From Vibrio albus (GTDB lineage Bacteria; Pseudomonadota; Gammaproteobacteria; Enterobacterales; Vibrionaceae), in NCBI RefSeq assembly GCF_003144035.1, contig NZ_QFWT01000002.1, positions 372,001 through 436,000 on the forward strand: 64,000 nucleotides of DNA. The letters are read 5' to 3'. Below, one piece after another: positions 41,000-50,115 of this stretch. Under the pieces are notes generated by a model. That model was not told the origin of the DNA and made no database searches. It saw nothing but the letters and a program-made list of their open reading frames with translations. Every line of letters begins with the position of its first letter. The stretch's first letter is position 1. A program made the translations under genes and the position numbers.

Positions 41000-41122
41000 T
41001 TGAGACTAGGAAGAATACAGAGCGCTTCACTTTGAGAGTACAGAATACAGAAAACCAAATGAATTTCTGTATTCTGTAAAGGAGCTTGCGACCGTTCTGT
41101 ATTCTTAAGCGAAGCGCTCTCA
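41000..41122. repeat. Inverted R3 repeat between wzi and the exporter gene
   Basis: One heptamer (GAGACTA) followed by AATACAGAGCGCTTCACTTT and, after a short loop, the inverted counterpart TTTCTGTATTCTGTAAAGG ... CTGTATTCTTAAGCGAAGCG. The RNA could form a long interrupted hairpin inside the polysaccharide operon. Confidence 0.8.
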
Positions 41123-41126
41123 ATTA

Positions 41127-42479
41127 TTAAAACCGAAACTCATATCCTGTCCAGATATTTGTCTCATCCTTGTTGGTTTCGTTGTCTGTTCTTCCTGCTC
41201 CGAAGTGGAGCATACCGGCTAAGGCTGGCAGACGATAACTGACCTGCAGGGTCTTAACCGTTTTGTTGTTCTGTTCTGATTCCTGCGCGATCAGGCTCAG
41301 GCTGTGATCGTTTTGCAGTTGCAGATAAAGTGCAGCGGAAATGCTGTTATCCAGTTCGTAAGTAGTTTTAGCTGCGCCGTCGGAATAGGACGGGTATTGG
41401 TTGTTCTCCCAGCTTTGCGGATCTTTTTCGCTGGTTGAATCCTGTTTTTCCAGTACCAGACGGATAGTCTGTCCTGCGAAGTCAAACTGGCCGCTCCAGC
41501 CCAACAGCCATGCTACCGGTTCAAATGAATTAGCACTCGATGCCAGCTCACCGTATACCGAGTGATAAATCTTATCGAAAGCAGGCAACGTGAGTTTCGC
41601 ATCCAATGAAGTCTGTTTATCTCCGTCAGAGAATTCAGAGCCATCAAACCAGCTTTGGTATGTCAGGCCGTACTCAAAAAATGAGACCGGCTTAGAAGCC
41701 AGACGAAAGGCACTGTGTTTGTTAGTTGAAGGTTTATCAGTTGAAGCATCATCAGGCAGGCCGATAATCGCTTCAGCACCCCAGTTACCTAATATGGTAT
41801 TTGAGCCGATATAGCTAACACTCAGGTCTGGATTAGAACGCGCAAACGAGCCTAAAATCAAATTATGTTGCCAGCCCTGTCCCCACCAGCGGTCGATACT
41901 ACCAACGGAAAACAGCCATTTTCCGGCATTCAGCGCCAGGTAGCTGTCGTTCCAGAGAAAATCTTCATCTTCGCCGTATTTGGCATAGCCCGTCGTGACC
42001 CGGAATGCAAAGCTATTCCGCATGCTTTCATAGCTGGCAGTCGCTCCCCATTCATTTTTGCTGTACTGGCCAAAACCGGATGCTACAGGCGTTTCAGAAC
42101 CACACACGGCTTTTAAGGCCCGGTTGCCCCGGCCATATTCAGCAGAAGCAAGCGCATAATGCAGATGGCTCGCAGCTCGCTCCAGCTCGTTACTGACCTG
42201 GTTTTGATTATTTTGGTGTACGATATCCAGCTCATCGCCAATCATAGACCAGCGAAGTGGATAGTGGTTAACCGGAGAGTTCAGCAAACCTGCATCAGAC
42301 AATGCGAGCAGATCAGAACGGAGGAAAGGATCATGGGTTTCAAGCCAGGGGGAAGCTTCTGTTGTAAAAGTCGTACTTAGCGTTGCTATCGCAATAGAAA
42401 CTGATAATAAATGAGGAGATAAGCGGTTTGATCCGCTTACTGTTTTCTTTAGTTTGGATATATTCTGGAATGTTTTCAT
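41127..42479 (-). CDS. wzi: Capsule assembly protein, Wzi family
   Basis: 450-aa predicted outer-membrane beta-barrel. Signal peptide over the first ~42 residues, many alternating aromatic/hydrophobic strands, and a C-terminal aromatic strand ending in ...WTGYEFRF, the usual outer-membrane sorting signal. SIDRWWGQGWQHNLILG resembles the Wzi core. Wzi-type proteins anchor or nucleate surface polysaccharide. First gene downstream of the ops element. Confidence 0.85.
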   Translation of the reverse strand: MKTFQNISKLKKTVSGSNRLSPHLLSVSIAIATLSTTFTTEASPWLETHDPFLRSDLLALSDAGLLNSPVNHYPLRWSMIGDELDIVHQNNQNQVSNELERAASHLHYALASAEYGRGNRALKAVCGSETPVASGFGQYSKNEWGATASYESMRNSFAFRVTTGYAKYGEDEDFLWNDSYLALNAGKWLFSVGSIDRWWGQGWQHNLILGSFARSNPDLSVSYIGSNTILGNWGAEAIIGLPDDASTDKPSTNKHSAFRLASKPVSFFEYGLTYQSWFDGSEFSDGDKQTSLDAKLTLPAFDKIYHSVYGELASSANSFEPVAWLLGWSGQFDFAGQTIRLVLEKQDSTSEKDPQSWENNQYPSYSDGAAKTTYELDNSISAALYLQLQNDHSLSLIAQESEQNNKTVKTLQVSYRLPALAGMLHFGAGRTDNETNKDETNIWTGYEFRF

Positions 42480-42543
42480 TTGTTAACAATTTCAGCAAGT
42501 ACGGACCATCTAAATGAAACCATTCATAAGCCACTGTCGTTCA

Positions 42544-42558
42544 GGCACGCTACCGCCC
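42544..42558 (-). promoter_or_regulatory. ops element in a JUMPstart-like leader (RfaH recruitment)
   Basis: Minus strand reads GGGCGGTAGCGTGCC, containing the ops core GGCGGTAGCGTG. A JUMPstart-like context lies upstream (CACGCTGCGAAGG ... near 42560-42590). It lies 65 bp before the wzi start, the right place and strand to load RfaH onto polymerase transcribing the polysaccharide operon. In V. cholerae O139 a JUMPstart precedes the otn genes. The only ops core I found in the window. Confidence 0.88.
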
Positions 42559-42629
42559 GGAAGTTGTTACGCATTCCTTCGCAGCGTGATGTTATTTAAC
42601 TACAGAATTTTCAGATATATCGGCCTAGT

Positions 42630-42736
42630 GCCCAGAGAATACAGAGCGGACGCAAGCGTCCTGAAGGATACAGAAATTCATAGGGATTTCTGCACTCTGC
42701 ACTCTCAAAGCGAAGCGTTCTGTAATCTGAATTCTT
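42630..42736. repeat. R3-type inverted repeat in the wzi/yjbE gap
   Basis: AGAGAATACAGAGCGGACGC with the GGACGC-AA-GCGTCC hairpin, then after AGGATACAGAAATTC the inverted partner GCACTCTCAAAGCGAAGCG and TTCTGTAATCTGAATTC. It sits in the 465-bp divergent region between wzi and the yjbE-like gene. Confidence 0.75.
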
Positions 42737-42859
42737 TTTAATTTTTCTGGATGAGTAAGCTACCATGGTCTTAGATTTACGACAAGAGTGTTTCAACCGT
42801 TTCATCTCAATGTCATAAATAAATAAATCATTTGTTAAAAAAATATTCACTTAAGTGGT

Positions 42860-42888
42860 TTATCATTATTCAAATGTTTTGGTATATT
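42860..42888 (+). promoter_or_regulatory. Candidate promoter of the yjbE-like operon
   Basis: TTATCA (42860-42865), 17-bp spacer, TATATT (42883-42888). A 10-bp palindrome CACTTAAGTG (42849-42858) lies directly upstream and could be an activator site. Confidence 0.45.
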
Positions 42889-42912
42889 GATCGGGCTAAC
42901 GTTTGGTTGGCG

Positions 42913-42930
42913 TAAAACATCGATGTTTTA
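42913..42930. promoter_or_regulatory. Perfect 18-bp palindrome in the yjbE leader
   Basis: TAAAACATCGATGTTTTA ends 3 bp before the ribosome site AAGGAAA (42934-42940) of the yjbE-like gene. It may be an operator, or an RNA hairpin that touches the ribosome site. Confidence 0.55.
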
Positions 42931-42944
42931 AAAAAGGAAAAATC

Positions 42945-43340
42945 ATGAAAAAAACTTTAGCTACTCTAGTTCTGGCTATGTTTGCTAGCGCAGCTATCGC
43001 AGCTCCAAGTCCTACTGGTACGGAAGCGAGCGGTGGTGCTGCAGGTGGTTCTGCAAGTGGTACAGCCGGCACAACGGCTGGTAGTACTGCAGGTACAACA
43101 GCTGGCACCACTGCGGGTACAACAGCAGGTACTACTGCTGGCGCGACTGCGGGTACAACTGCTGCTGGTACTGCTGCTGGTACTGCTGCTGGTACTGCTG
43201 GTGCTGCTGCTGGTGCTGCTGCTGGTACTGCTGCTGCGACCGCTGCTACTGTGGCTGCAGCAACGGCTGCTGCTGTCGCTGCTGCTGCAGACTCTGGTGA
43301 CGGTACAACAGGTACAACGACTGACGGCACTGCAGGCTAA
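42945..43340 (+). CDS. yjbE: YjbE-like secreted Ala/Gly/Thr-rich protein
   Basis: 131 aa from the ATG at 42945, placed by the AAGGAAA ribosome site. Signal peptide MKKTLATLVLAMFASAAIA, then a mature chain almost entirely Ala, Gly and Thr with tetrapeptide runs of the type G-T-T-A and later (A/G)-T-A-A; no aromatic residue and only a few acidic ones. E. coli YjbE (about 80 aa, Thr/Ala/Gly-rich, first gene of yjbEFGH) has the same character and position. It is followed by a strong hairpin terminator and then yjbF-G-H homologues, so the identification rests mostly on synteny. Role in the polymer is unknown. Confidence 0.82.
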   Translation: MKKTLATLVLAMFASAAIAAPSPTGTEASGGAAGGSASGTAGTTAGSTAGTTAGTTAGTTAGTTAGATAGTTAAGTAAGTAAGTAGAAAGAAAGTAAATAATVAAATAAAVAAAADSGDGTTGTTTDGTAG

Positions 43341-43360
43341 GTCTGAGCTGACAGCAAAAG

Positions 43361-43388
43361 CCACCGGCGAAAGTCGGTGGTTTTTTTT
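43361..43388 (+). terminator. Rho-independent terminator/attenuator between yjbE and yjbF
   Basis: Stem CCACCG / CGGTGG with an 8-nt loop and eight T residues, 20 bp after the yjbE stop. Read-through would give yjbFGH; this would make yjbE RNA more abundant than the rest. Confidence 0.85.
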
Positions 43389-43495
43389 CGGTTAACGTTT
43401 TTTGCCAGGAACATTTTTTACTTCTAGTTTGCCGGTAGCTTTTTTCTCAGTAATAAGGTTACACTCAACTCATTATTCTCTGATTTTTAACCACA

Positions 43496-44182
43496 ATGAA
43501 TAAATATAACTACCTGATTATTGCGCTATGTAGCACGATTTTACTGGGGTGTACCCAGAAATTTCAGGCTACCAATGCCACCTTTAAAGAAGCACTCTTT
43601 GGCTTTGACGACGTCAATAAAGCCTCAACCGATATCTCTGCCCTTCCATGGGCCAGTACTTATGTCACTATCGGTGAAGACGGCTCTCAGATTTTTATGG
43701 TGCTGGCCTTTCCTGAGCCCGCCCCACATGACAGCTATCAGACTCAGTTAAAGTGGGTATCTTCAGACAGGGCAATGATAGTGACCGAAAACGGTCGAAT
43801 GGTAAAAACAGTTGGTCTGCTGGAGAACAACTTAGCCGGAGCCATTCCGGATAATAAATTTAGAGATCCCCTTAGCCTGTTAGGGAAAAAACCGGGTGAT
43901 TACCGCTGGGAAGCCACCTTTGACTGGCAGCCTAACTATCGCTATGGCTACCACGCAAAACTTCACTGGCAGTTTATTGCCGATGAAGTGATCCAGTCCG
44001 ATGCCTGGAAGAAAGACGTACTGCACTACCAGGAAACCGTCTCTTTTCCCGCACTCGACAGCCGCTATATCAATCACTTCTGGCTGGATAAACAGACGCA
44101 TCAGGTCGTGAAATCCATTCAGCATCTGGGCCCGAATATGCCGGCCATTACCATGACTATTCTAAAGCCATTCGCAGGGTAA
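43496..44182 (+). CDS. yjbF: YjbF/GfcB-family lipoprotein
   Basis: 228 aa. Lipoprotein signal with lipobox LLGC (lipidated Cys19). The body matches the YjbF/GfcB (DUF2886-like) kind of group 4 capsule/exopolysaccharide accessory protein: LKWVSSDRAMIVTENGRMVKTVGL and the C-terminal FWLDKQTHQVVKSIQHLGP. Followed 3 bp later by yjbG, so one operon. Confidence 0.88.
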   Translation: MNKYNYLIIALCSTILLGCTQKFQATNATFKEALFGFDDVNKASTDISALPWASTYVTIGEDGSQIFMVLAFPEPAPHDSYQTQLKWVSSDRAMIVTENGRMVKTVGLLENNLAGAIPDNKFRDPLSLLGKKPGDYRWEATFDWQPNYRYGYHAKLHWQFIADEVIQSDAWKKDVLHYQETVSFPALDSRYINHFWLDKQTHQVVKSIQHLGPNMPAITMTILKPFAG

Positions 44183-44185
44183 CGT

Positions 44186-44986
44186 ATGATTCGCCAGTTA
44201 ATAACATTTATTCCTACTGTCTTTTTCTCTGCAACCGCTGTCCTGTTTAGCACTTTGACCTCTGCCCCGGTAAATGCCGGAGAGTCATTGAGCGTAACAC
44301 TGCCGGATATGGAAATTAGCCTGAACTATGCCCAGCCAGTCCGGTTAGATCAAGTGCTCACTGATACACAAAACCTAAAGTTACAACAACCACAAGCGAT
44401 GCCATTCTGGTTAGCAGCTCAGTTTATAGAGCCATCTAACAACGCTGATATTGACGAGAAAAAGAAAGCCGCCATTCATCAGCTACAAACTCTGGCCGCT
44501 AACGATAAAGACTCCAGTCATAAGGCACACCTTCTGATTAACGCCCTGCAAAAAGCGCAGTTTAATTTCCGGCACTTTATTCCGCTGGATAACGACCATG
44601 TCCGGTTAAAAAATGAAGATAACCCGTTGCTTTCCGGTCAGTACACGCTGCTGACGTCACCACGAGTCAATAAAGTCAGAATCTTTGGCACGCAAAACAG
44701 CTGGTACCCGGTTGATATGATCGAGCACGGCACCATTGATCAGTATCTGGAGCAGGCCGCTCTGCCGGAAAACTCAGACACACAGCTTGTATTTGTTATT
44801 CAGCCGGACGGTGCTCTAATCACAGCCGATAATGCCTACTGGAATACCAAACCTGTTTTTATTGCTCCGGGAGCGACAATTTATATCGGCTTCGATTCTC
44901 TGCCTGATGAATTTGAACATCTGAATCAGGATATCGCTGATTTGCTACGTTACCAGACACCACTGACAGACAAGGATGCTGAATAA
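44186..44986 (+). CDS. yjbG: YjbG/GfcC-family periplasmic protein
   Basis: 266 aa with an N-terminal signal peptide (hydrophobic to about residue 30). SLSVTLPDMEISLNYAQPVRLDQVL near the N-terminus and VFVIQPDGALITADNAYWN later are GfcC-like features; GfcC proteins have ubiquitin-like beta-grasp domains resembling those of Wza. The stop overlaps the yjbH start (TAATG). Confidence 0.87.
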   Translation: MIRQLITFIPTVFFSATAVLFSTLTSAPVNAGESLSVTLPDMEISLNYAQPVRLDQVLTDTQNLKLQQPQAMPFWLAAQFIEPSNNADIDEKKKAAIHQLQTLAANDKDSSHKAHLLINALQKAQFNFRHFIPLDNDHVRLKNEDNPLLSGQYTLLTSPRVNKVRIFGTQNSWYPVDMIEHGTIDQYLEQAALPENSDTQLVFVIQPDGALITADNAYWNTKPVFIAPGATIYIGFDSLPDEFEHLNQDIADLLRYQTPLTDKDAE

Positions 44987-47277
44987 TGTCGTATCAACAG
45001 ACTTCTGAATCTCCACTCTTTAAACGGTCAGTGATTGCTAATGCGGTGCTTATCAGCCTGATTGGTATTTCTTCAGCTCCGGTGACAGCAACCTCGGTTC
45101 AGGCGGATAATATCGACGAACGTGCCCCTTACGAGGATAACGCTCCGTTTCGCCCAGCAACGCTACACCCTTCCCAGACCGACTTTGGTGGTATCGGTCT
45201 GATGCAGATGCCGAGTGGCCGTATGGCTGCCGAAGGTGAATTTATGCTGGGAGGGACGTTTAATGATGAATATAATCATTACACTATATCTCTTCAACTA
45301 ATGCCATGGCTTGAAACCACCCTTCGCTACACCCTTGTACAAGATATGATGTACAGCAGCAATTCTTCATATAGTGGTGATACTGAATATACTGATAAAG
45401 GTATCGATTTTAAGGTACGCTTTCTCGAGGAAAATAACTGGATGCCAGAAACTTCTATTGGTATCCGTGATATAGGTGGAACAGGGCTGTTTGATGGTGA
45501 GTTTATTGCCGCTACAAAACGCTTTGGTAATCTTGATTTAACATTAGGGCTTGGATGGGGATATATTGGCCAAAGTGGAAATATAACCAATCCTCTTTGT
45601 AGTAAAAATGAAAAATATTGTATTCGTGATACCGGCCCTATTGATAACGTTGGTACTGTCAAGCCGGATCGCTGGTTTAAAGGCAACAGCGCAATTTTTG
45701 GTGGTATTGAATATCAGACGCCATATCAGCCCCTGCGCCTGAAGCTGGAATACGATGGCAATGACTACAGCAGTGATTTTCCAGTCACGAATGGCGCAAC
45801 GGACATGCCTCAGCACACCCCGTGGAACGTTGGCATTCTGTATAAAATGCAAAAATGGGCTGATCTACGGTTGAGCTATGAGCGGGGCGATACCCTGACT
45901 TTTGGCGTAACCATCAATACTAACTTTAACGATATCACTCAGGTATGGCGAGATGAGCCGGAAGCGGAATATGCACCAAAAGCAAACTCTGCAAATCCTG
46001 ACTGGGAAACAGTCGCCACACAGCTTGGCAGTAACGCCGGCTATAATCAGGCTGAAATTCTGACCAATGGTGAAAATATCACAGTAAAAGGTGAACAAGT
46101 TAAATACCGGGACGATGACACTGCCCAGAAGCGTGCAGCACTATTGCTGTCGCAAAACCGTCCGGATAGTGTAAAAACCTACACCTTTGTGGAAACCAGC
46201 CATGATATGGAGATCACCTCAGCCAGCTATGACGCAGATAAGTTTGACCAGTTCGCCAACAATGGATATCTGGGTGCAAAACTGGATGATGCGAAGCTAA
46301 GCAGCGACCAGATAGACCGTAGTAGTGAGCAGACCATCGCCTCAAATCAGGAAGCTCTGGATTATGGTATTGAGCCTTATCTGTCCCAAAGCTTTGGTGG
46401 CCCGGAAAGTTTCTACTTCTATTCTGTCGGCTTAAATACCAAAGCCAGTTACCGCCTGGCTCAAAATCTCGAGCTTACTGGTTCTGTCACCTTTAACCTG
46501 GCAGATAACTACGACAAATTTAATTATGTCGAAGATTCCCCGCATATCAGCAACTTTGCCGTGCCAAGGGTAAGAACCCTGTTCCGTGCTTATGTGCATG
46601 ATAATCCGGTACGTATGGGGCGTTTGCAACTGACCTGGATGGATCAGCTCAGTGATGATTTCTATATGCAGGCTTACGGCGGCTATCTGGAAAGTATGTT
46701 CGCCGGTGTCGGTGGTGAAGTGCTTTACCGCCCGGAAAACAGCAACTGGGCGTTGGGGATGGATGCCAACCTGATCGCCCAGCGCGATCCGGACAGCTGG
46801 TTCGGCGTATATACCGAAGAGTACAACGAATTCGATGGCGGCTGTGATGGAGCCTATACCGTTCACTGTGCCGCGCGGGTACTGGATAAAGGCCAGACCG
46901 GCTTTATTACCGCTTACTATATGCCGCAATGGTCTCTGCTGAGAAACACCCTGTTTAAAGTCGGTGTGGGCCAGTTCCTTGGTCAGGACAGAGGTGTCAG
47001 AGCTGATTTTTCCAAGCAGTTTAATTCCGGCATGATCGCCGGGGTATACGCCAGCAAATCAGACCTGTCTGCAGATGAATTCGGTGAAGGCAGCTTTACC
47101 AAAGGGTTCTATATCTCGATTCCGTTCGATATTCTGACCGTGAAACCAAGTACCAGCCGGGCCAAATTCGACTGGCAGCCATTGACTCGCGACGGTGGGC
47201 AAATGCTGAATCGTCAATATGAACTGTTTAGTGTGACAGATGGCAGAAGTCCGTGGTATACGCGGAAGGTGCAGTAA
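44986..47277 (+). CDS. yjbH: YjbH/GfcD-family outer-membrane protein
   Basis: 763 aa, predicted large outer-membrane beta-barrel protein of exopolysaccharide export. Signal region in the first ~35 residues; the start of the mature part, RPATLHPSQTDFGGIGLMQMPSGRMA, is the characteristic YjbH motif. Later parts have alternating aromatic strands, and FDWQPLTRDGGQMLNRQYELF is near the end. Completes yjbEFGH. A hairpin repeat follows the stop directly. Confidence 0.9.
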   Translation: MSYQQTSESPLFKRSVIANAVLISLIGISSAPVTATSVQADNIDERAPYEDNAPFRPATLHPSQTDFGGIGLMQMPSGRMAAEGEFMLGGTFNDEYNHYTISLQLMPWLETTLRYTLVQDMMYSSNSSYSGDTEYTDKGIDFKVRFLEENNWMPETSIGIRDIGGTGLFDGEFIAATKRFGNLDLTLGLGWGYIGQSGNITNPLCSKNEKYCIRDTGPIDNVGTVKPDRWFKGNSAIFGGIEYQTPYQPLRLKLEYDGNDYSSDFPVTNGATDMPQHTPWNVGILYKMQKWADLRLSYERGDTLTFGVTINTNFNDITQVWRDEPEAEYAPKANSANPDWETVATQLGSNAGYNQAEILTNGENITVKGEQVKYRDDDTAQKRAALLLSQNRPDSVKTYTFVETSHDMEITSASYDADKFDQFANNGYLGAKLDDAKLSSDQIDRSSEQTIASNQEALDYGIEPYLSQSFGGPESFYFYSVGLNTKASYRLAQNLELTGSVTFNLADNYDKFNYVEDSPHISNFAVPRVRTLFRAYVHDNPVRMGRLQLTWMDQLSDDFYMQAYGGYLESMFAGVGGEVLYRPENSNWALGMDANLIAQRDPDSWFGVYTEEYNEFDGGCDGAYTVHCAARVLDKGQTGFITAYYMPQWSLLRNTLFKVGVGQFLGQDRGVRADFSKQFNSGMIAGVYASKSDLSADEFGEGSFTKGFYISIPFDILTVKPSTSRAKFDWQPLTRDGGQMLNRQYELFSVTDGRSPWYTRKVQ

Positions 47278-47305
47278 GAAGCTAGACCGCTACGCTTCTA
47301 GAAAC

Positions 47306-47348
47306 TAGAGACTATAAAAGCCAACTCCATGCTCTTTTATAGTCTCTA
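47306..47348. terminator. Inverted repeat after yjbH, possible terminator built from an R2 repeat
   Basis: Perfect 15-bp arms TAGAGACTATAAAAG / CTTTTATAGTCTCTA around a 13-nt loop, preceded by an inverted R2 module (CTAGACCGCTACGCTTCTAG at 47283-47302). There is no U-tract, so it may stabilise mRNA rather than end transcription. Confidence 0.5.
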
Positions 47349-47354
47349 CTATCG

Positions 47355-47859
47355 TTCCCATGCTCCTGCGTGGGAATGCCTACTTGAGGCAAAAATGGAT
47401 TTGATTTCATACTGTGAATTATGAATCATGAAGAGTCTGTGTATTATCGTATTGCCATTAAACCCGGTATGCATTCCCACGGAAGACCGTGAGGAACGAG
47501 GGGAAGCGCTTCACGTTCTGTTCTCCCTCGCAACCCTCTGAAATAATATGCAGAAAGGCTTAAGCTTGCTTTTCTGTGTTCTTAAGGGGCTTGCGTCCGC
47601 TCTGTATTCTGTTCTCTTTAACCTCTCTCGCAAAACTTCACCCTCGCTATGCAACACCTTTACTCTCATTCCCATGCTCCTGCTTGGGAATGCCTACTTG
47701 AGGCAAAGATGGATTTGATTTCATACTGTGAATCATGAAGAATCTGTGTATTACCGTATTGCCATTAAACCCAGTATGCATTCCCACGGAAGACCGTGAG
47801 GAACGAGGGGAAGCGCTTCACGTTCTGTTCCCCCTCGCACCCCTCTGAAACAATATGCA
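47355..47859. repeat. Two direct copies of a ~195-bp R4-flanked element
   Basis: Copy A 47355-47552 (198 bp) and copy B 47669-47859 (191 bp) are nearly identical and differ by one 7-bp indel plus a few substitutions. Each begins with TTCCCATGCTCCTGC and carries the inverted partner GCATTCCCACGGAAGACCGT about 115 bp later, so each looks like a small non-coding element with inverted ends. Between them lies a degenerate R3 fragment (GGGGCTTGCGTCCGCTCTGT). The 709-bp yjbH-pilA gap holds no gene. Confidence 0.85.
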
Positions 47860-47986
47860 ATAACTTTAAATTTCCCGCCGACTCAGTCGCGTCCCCTCCC
47901 ACTGCTTATTCTCTGTTTTTATTTAATTTTTTACTCTCCGTTAGTCAGTTAACAACTGTCCATCTACCTAGGATTATGGAGATATT

Positions 47987-48388
47987 ATGAAACGAAATAA
48001 AAAGCAGCAGGGCTTTTCCCTGATTGAATTGATGATTGTGGTGGCGATTATTGGTGTTTTATCCGCTATTGCTATTCCTGCTTATCAAAATTATGTAAAA
48101 AAATCGGAAGCATCTGTTGGATTAAGTACAGCCCGCTCACTATTAACCAATATTGATATGAAAATTCAGGAGACAGGGGCATTTCCCACAACCCTCGCTG
48201 CTGTCGGAGCTACAGCTGGTATGAATAAACTTGGTACTCTTAGCCTAACAGGAACAGATGCAACAGGTTCAGTCGAGTTTACCTTTGGCACCGCATCCTC
48301 TATAAATGGTAAAAAAGTAACGATAACTAAAAGTACTACTGGTTGGTCGTGTTCCCATGATACAGGTGAAGACCTAAAGGGTTGTTAA
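47987..48388 (+). CDS. pilA: Type IVa major pilin
   Basis: 133 aa. Short leader MKRNKKQQG cleaved before Phe, then the hydrophobic helix [20 protein letters not shown] with Glu at mature position 5, all typical of type IVa pilins processed by PilD. A Cys pair near the C-terminus (WSCSHD...GC) forms the expected D-loop. Ribosome site GGAG is 6 nt before the ATG. Heads pilABCD; PilA in vibrios is often linked to chitin colonisation and DNA uptake. Confidence 0.95.
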   Translation: MKRNKKQQGFSLIELMIVVAIIGVLSAIAIPAYQNYVKKSEASVGLSTARSLLTNIDMKIQETGAFPTTLAAVGATAGMNKLGTLSLTGTDATGSVEFTFGTASSINGKKVTITKSTTGWSCSHDTGEDLKGC

Positions 48389-48406
48389 TATCAGTAGATA
48401 ACCACT

Positions 48407-50098
48407 ATGCACACCAACCTAACCGCTATTCTGCGTCAGGCTGAGCTGATTAGCCCGGCGCAGGAACAGGATGTGATAGCTCTGGTGGAAAGCGAAAGGC
48501 AGCCGGTTCCGGCTGCCTTGATTTCCCTTGGGCTGTTTGAGCATACTGAGTTAGCGCAGCATATCAGCCGTATTTTCGGTATGCCCTTGACGGATATCGG
48601 CCAGTTTGATTACGCCTCCACCTGTCAGAAGCTGGGGCTGCGAGAGCTAATTAGTCAGTATGTCGCCCTGCCAATAGCCAATGCCAACAGCACACTGACC
48701 ATTGCAATTTGTGACCCGACCGACGCTCAGGTAGAGGCGGATTTTCGCTTTGCTACCGGGTTGCAGGTTGAGCTGGTACTGGCAGAGTTTAAATCCATTT
48801 CTGCGGCTATTCGCAGGTTGTATGGCAAAAGCGTAGGTAACAGCGACACAAAATCCGGCAAAGATATAAGCGAAGATGAACTTGCCAGCCTCGTTCAGGT
48901 TTCCGATGATGAAATTGAAGAAACGGAAGATCTGAGTAAAGACGAAGCTCCGGTCAGCCGGTTTATTAATCAGGTACTGCTGGATGCTGTACGTAAAGGG
49001 GCATCCGATATTCATTTCGAGCCTTACGAAGATATCTACCGGATACGTCTGCGCTGTGACGGTATTCTGGTGGAAACCCAGCAACCGGCTAACCATTTAG
49101 GCCGCAGACTGGCCGCCCGGATCAAAATTCTCTCCAAGCTGGATATTGCTGAACGTCGTCTGCCACAGGACGGACGAATAAAATTGCGTCTGAATGTCGA
49201 TACTGCTATCGATATGCGGGTATCGACTTTACCCACACTATGGGGAGAGAAAGTCGTATTGCGTTTGCTGGACAGCAGTGCTGCCAATCTGGATATCGAT
49301 AAACTTGGATATAGTGAGAAACAGAAATCCCTCTATCTGAACGCACTGAAAAAGCCGCAGGGTATGATCCTGATGACCGGCCCGACCGGTAGCGGTAAAA
49401 CCGTCTCCCTTTATACCGGCCTGCGGATTCTGAATACACCCGAACGCAATATCTCCACCGCCGAAGATCCGGTAGAGATCAACTTGTCCGGCATTAATCA
49501 GGTGCAGGTTCGCAGCAAAATAGGCTTTGGTTTTGCCGAAGCGCTGCGATCGTTTCTGCGTCAGGATCCGGATGTGGTGATGGTTGGGGAAATCCGCGAT
49601 CTTGAAACCGCAGAAATCGCCGTCAAAGCAGCGCAAACCGGACACCTGGTGCTGTCGACTCTGCATACTAATTCCGCGGCAGAAACTGTAGTACGCCTCG
49701 GCAATATGGGCATTGCGCCTTTTAATCTGGCTTCATCGCTTAGCCTGATCATCGCGCAACGTCTGGCAAGGCGCTTATGTCCACACTGTAAACTGCCGGA
49801 TCCACTGACGCCGATACTGCAGGAAAACCTGAAAATAAAACCGGATGATACCGTATTCAAAGCGAATAAAGCAGGCTGTACCGAGTGTACTGGCGGCTAC
49901 TCTGGACGTACCGGTATCTACGAAGTCATGCAGTTCGATAACCGGCTGGCAAATGCCATCATCAAGGGGGCAACGATTACAGAAATTGAATATATCGCCA
50001 GAAAGCTGGGAATGAGGACACTGAAAGAGTCCGGCGTTCAAAAGCTTAAACAGGGCATAACCAGCTACGAAGAGTTACAGAGGGTTTTGTATTTTTAA
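48407..50098 (+). CDS. pilB: Type IV pilus assembly ATPase
   Basis: 563-aa hexameric extension ATPase. N-terminal MSHA/GspE N-domain, catalytic core with Walker A GPTGSGKT (residues 325-332), Asp box [16 protein letters not shown], His box and Walker [17 protein letters not shown] zinc tetracysteine CPHC...CTEC is near the C-terminus. 18 bp after pilA. Confidence 0.97.
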   Translation: MHTNLTAILRQAELISPAQEQDVIALVESERQPVPAALISLGLFEHTELAQHISRIFGMPLTDIGQFDYASTCQKLGLRELISQYVALPIANANSTLTIAICDPTDAQVEADFRFATGLQVELVLAEFKSISAAIRRLYGKSVGNSDTKSGKDISEDELASLVQVSDDEIEETEDLSKDEAPVSRFINQVLLDAVRKGASDIHFEPYEDIYRIRLRCDGILVETQQPANHLGRRLAARIKILSKLDIAERRLPQDGRIKLRLNVDTAIDMRVSTLPTLWGEKVVLRLLDSSAANLDIDKLGYSEKQKSLYLNALKKPQGMILMTGPTGSGKTVSLYTGLRILNTPERNISTAEDPVEINLSGINQVQVRSKIGFGFAEALRSFLRQDPDVVMVGEIRDLETAEIAVKAAQTGHLVLSTLHTNSAAETVVRLGNMGIAPFNLASSLSLIIAQRLARRLCPHCKLPDPLTPILQENLKIKPDDTVFKANKAGCTECTGGYSGRTGIYEVMQFDNRLANAIIKGATITEIEYIARKLGMRTLKESGVQKLKQGITSYEELQRVLYF

Positions 50099-50115
50099 TA
50101 ACTATAGGAAGTACG

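Noticed and set aside
42340..42534. Small minus-strand frame in the wzi leader
   Set aside because: It overlaps wzi in another frame and lies in the ops leader; no ribosome site or conserved feature seen.
42896..43395. Other open frames over the yjbE-like gene, including Ala-, Ser/Cys- and Leu-rich ones on both strands
   Set aside because: They are by-products of the low-complexity GC-rich repeat; only the 42945 frame has a ribosome site, signal peptide and synteny.
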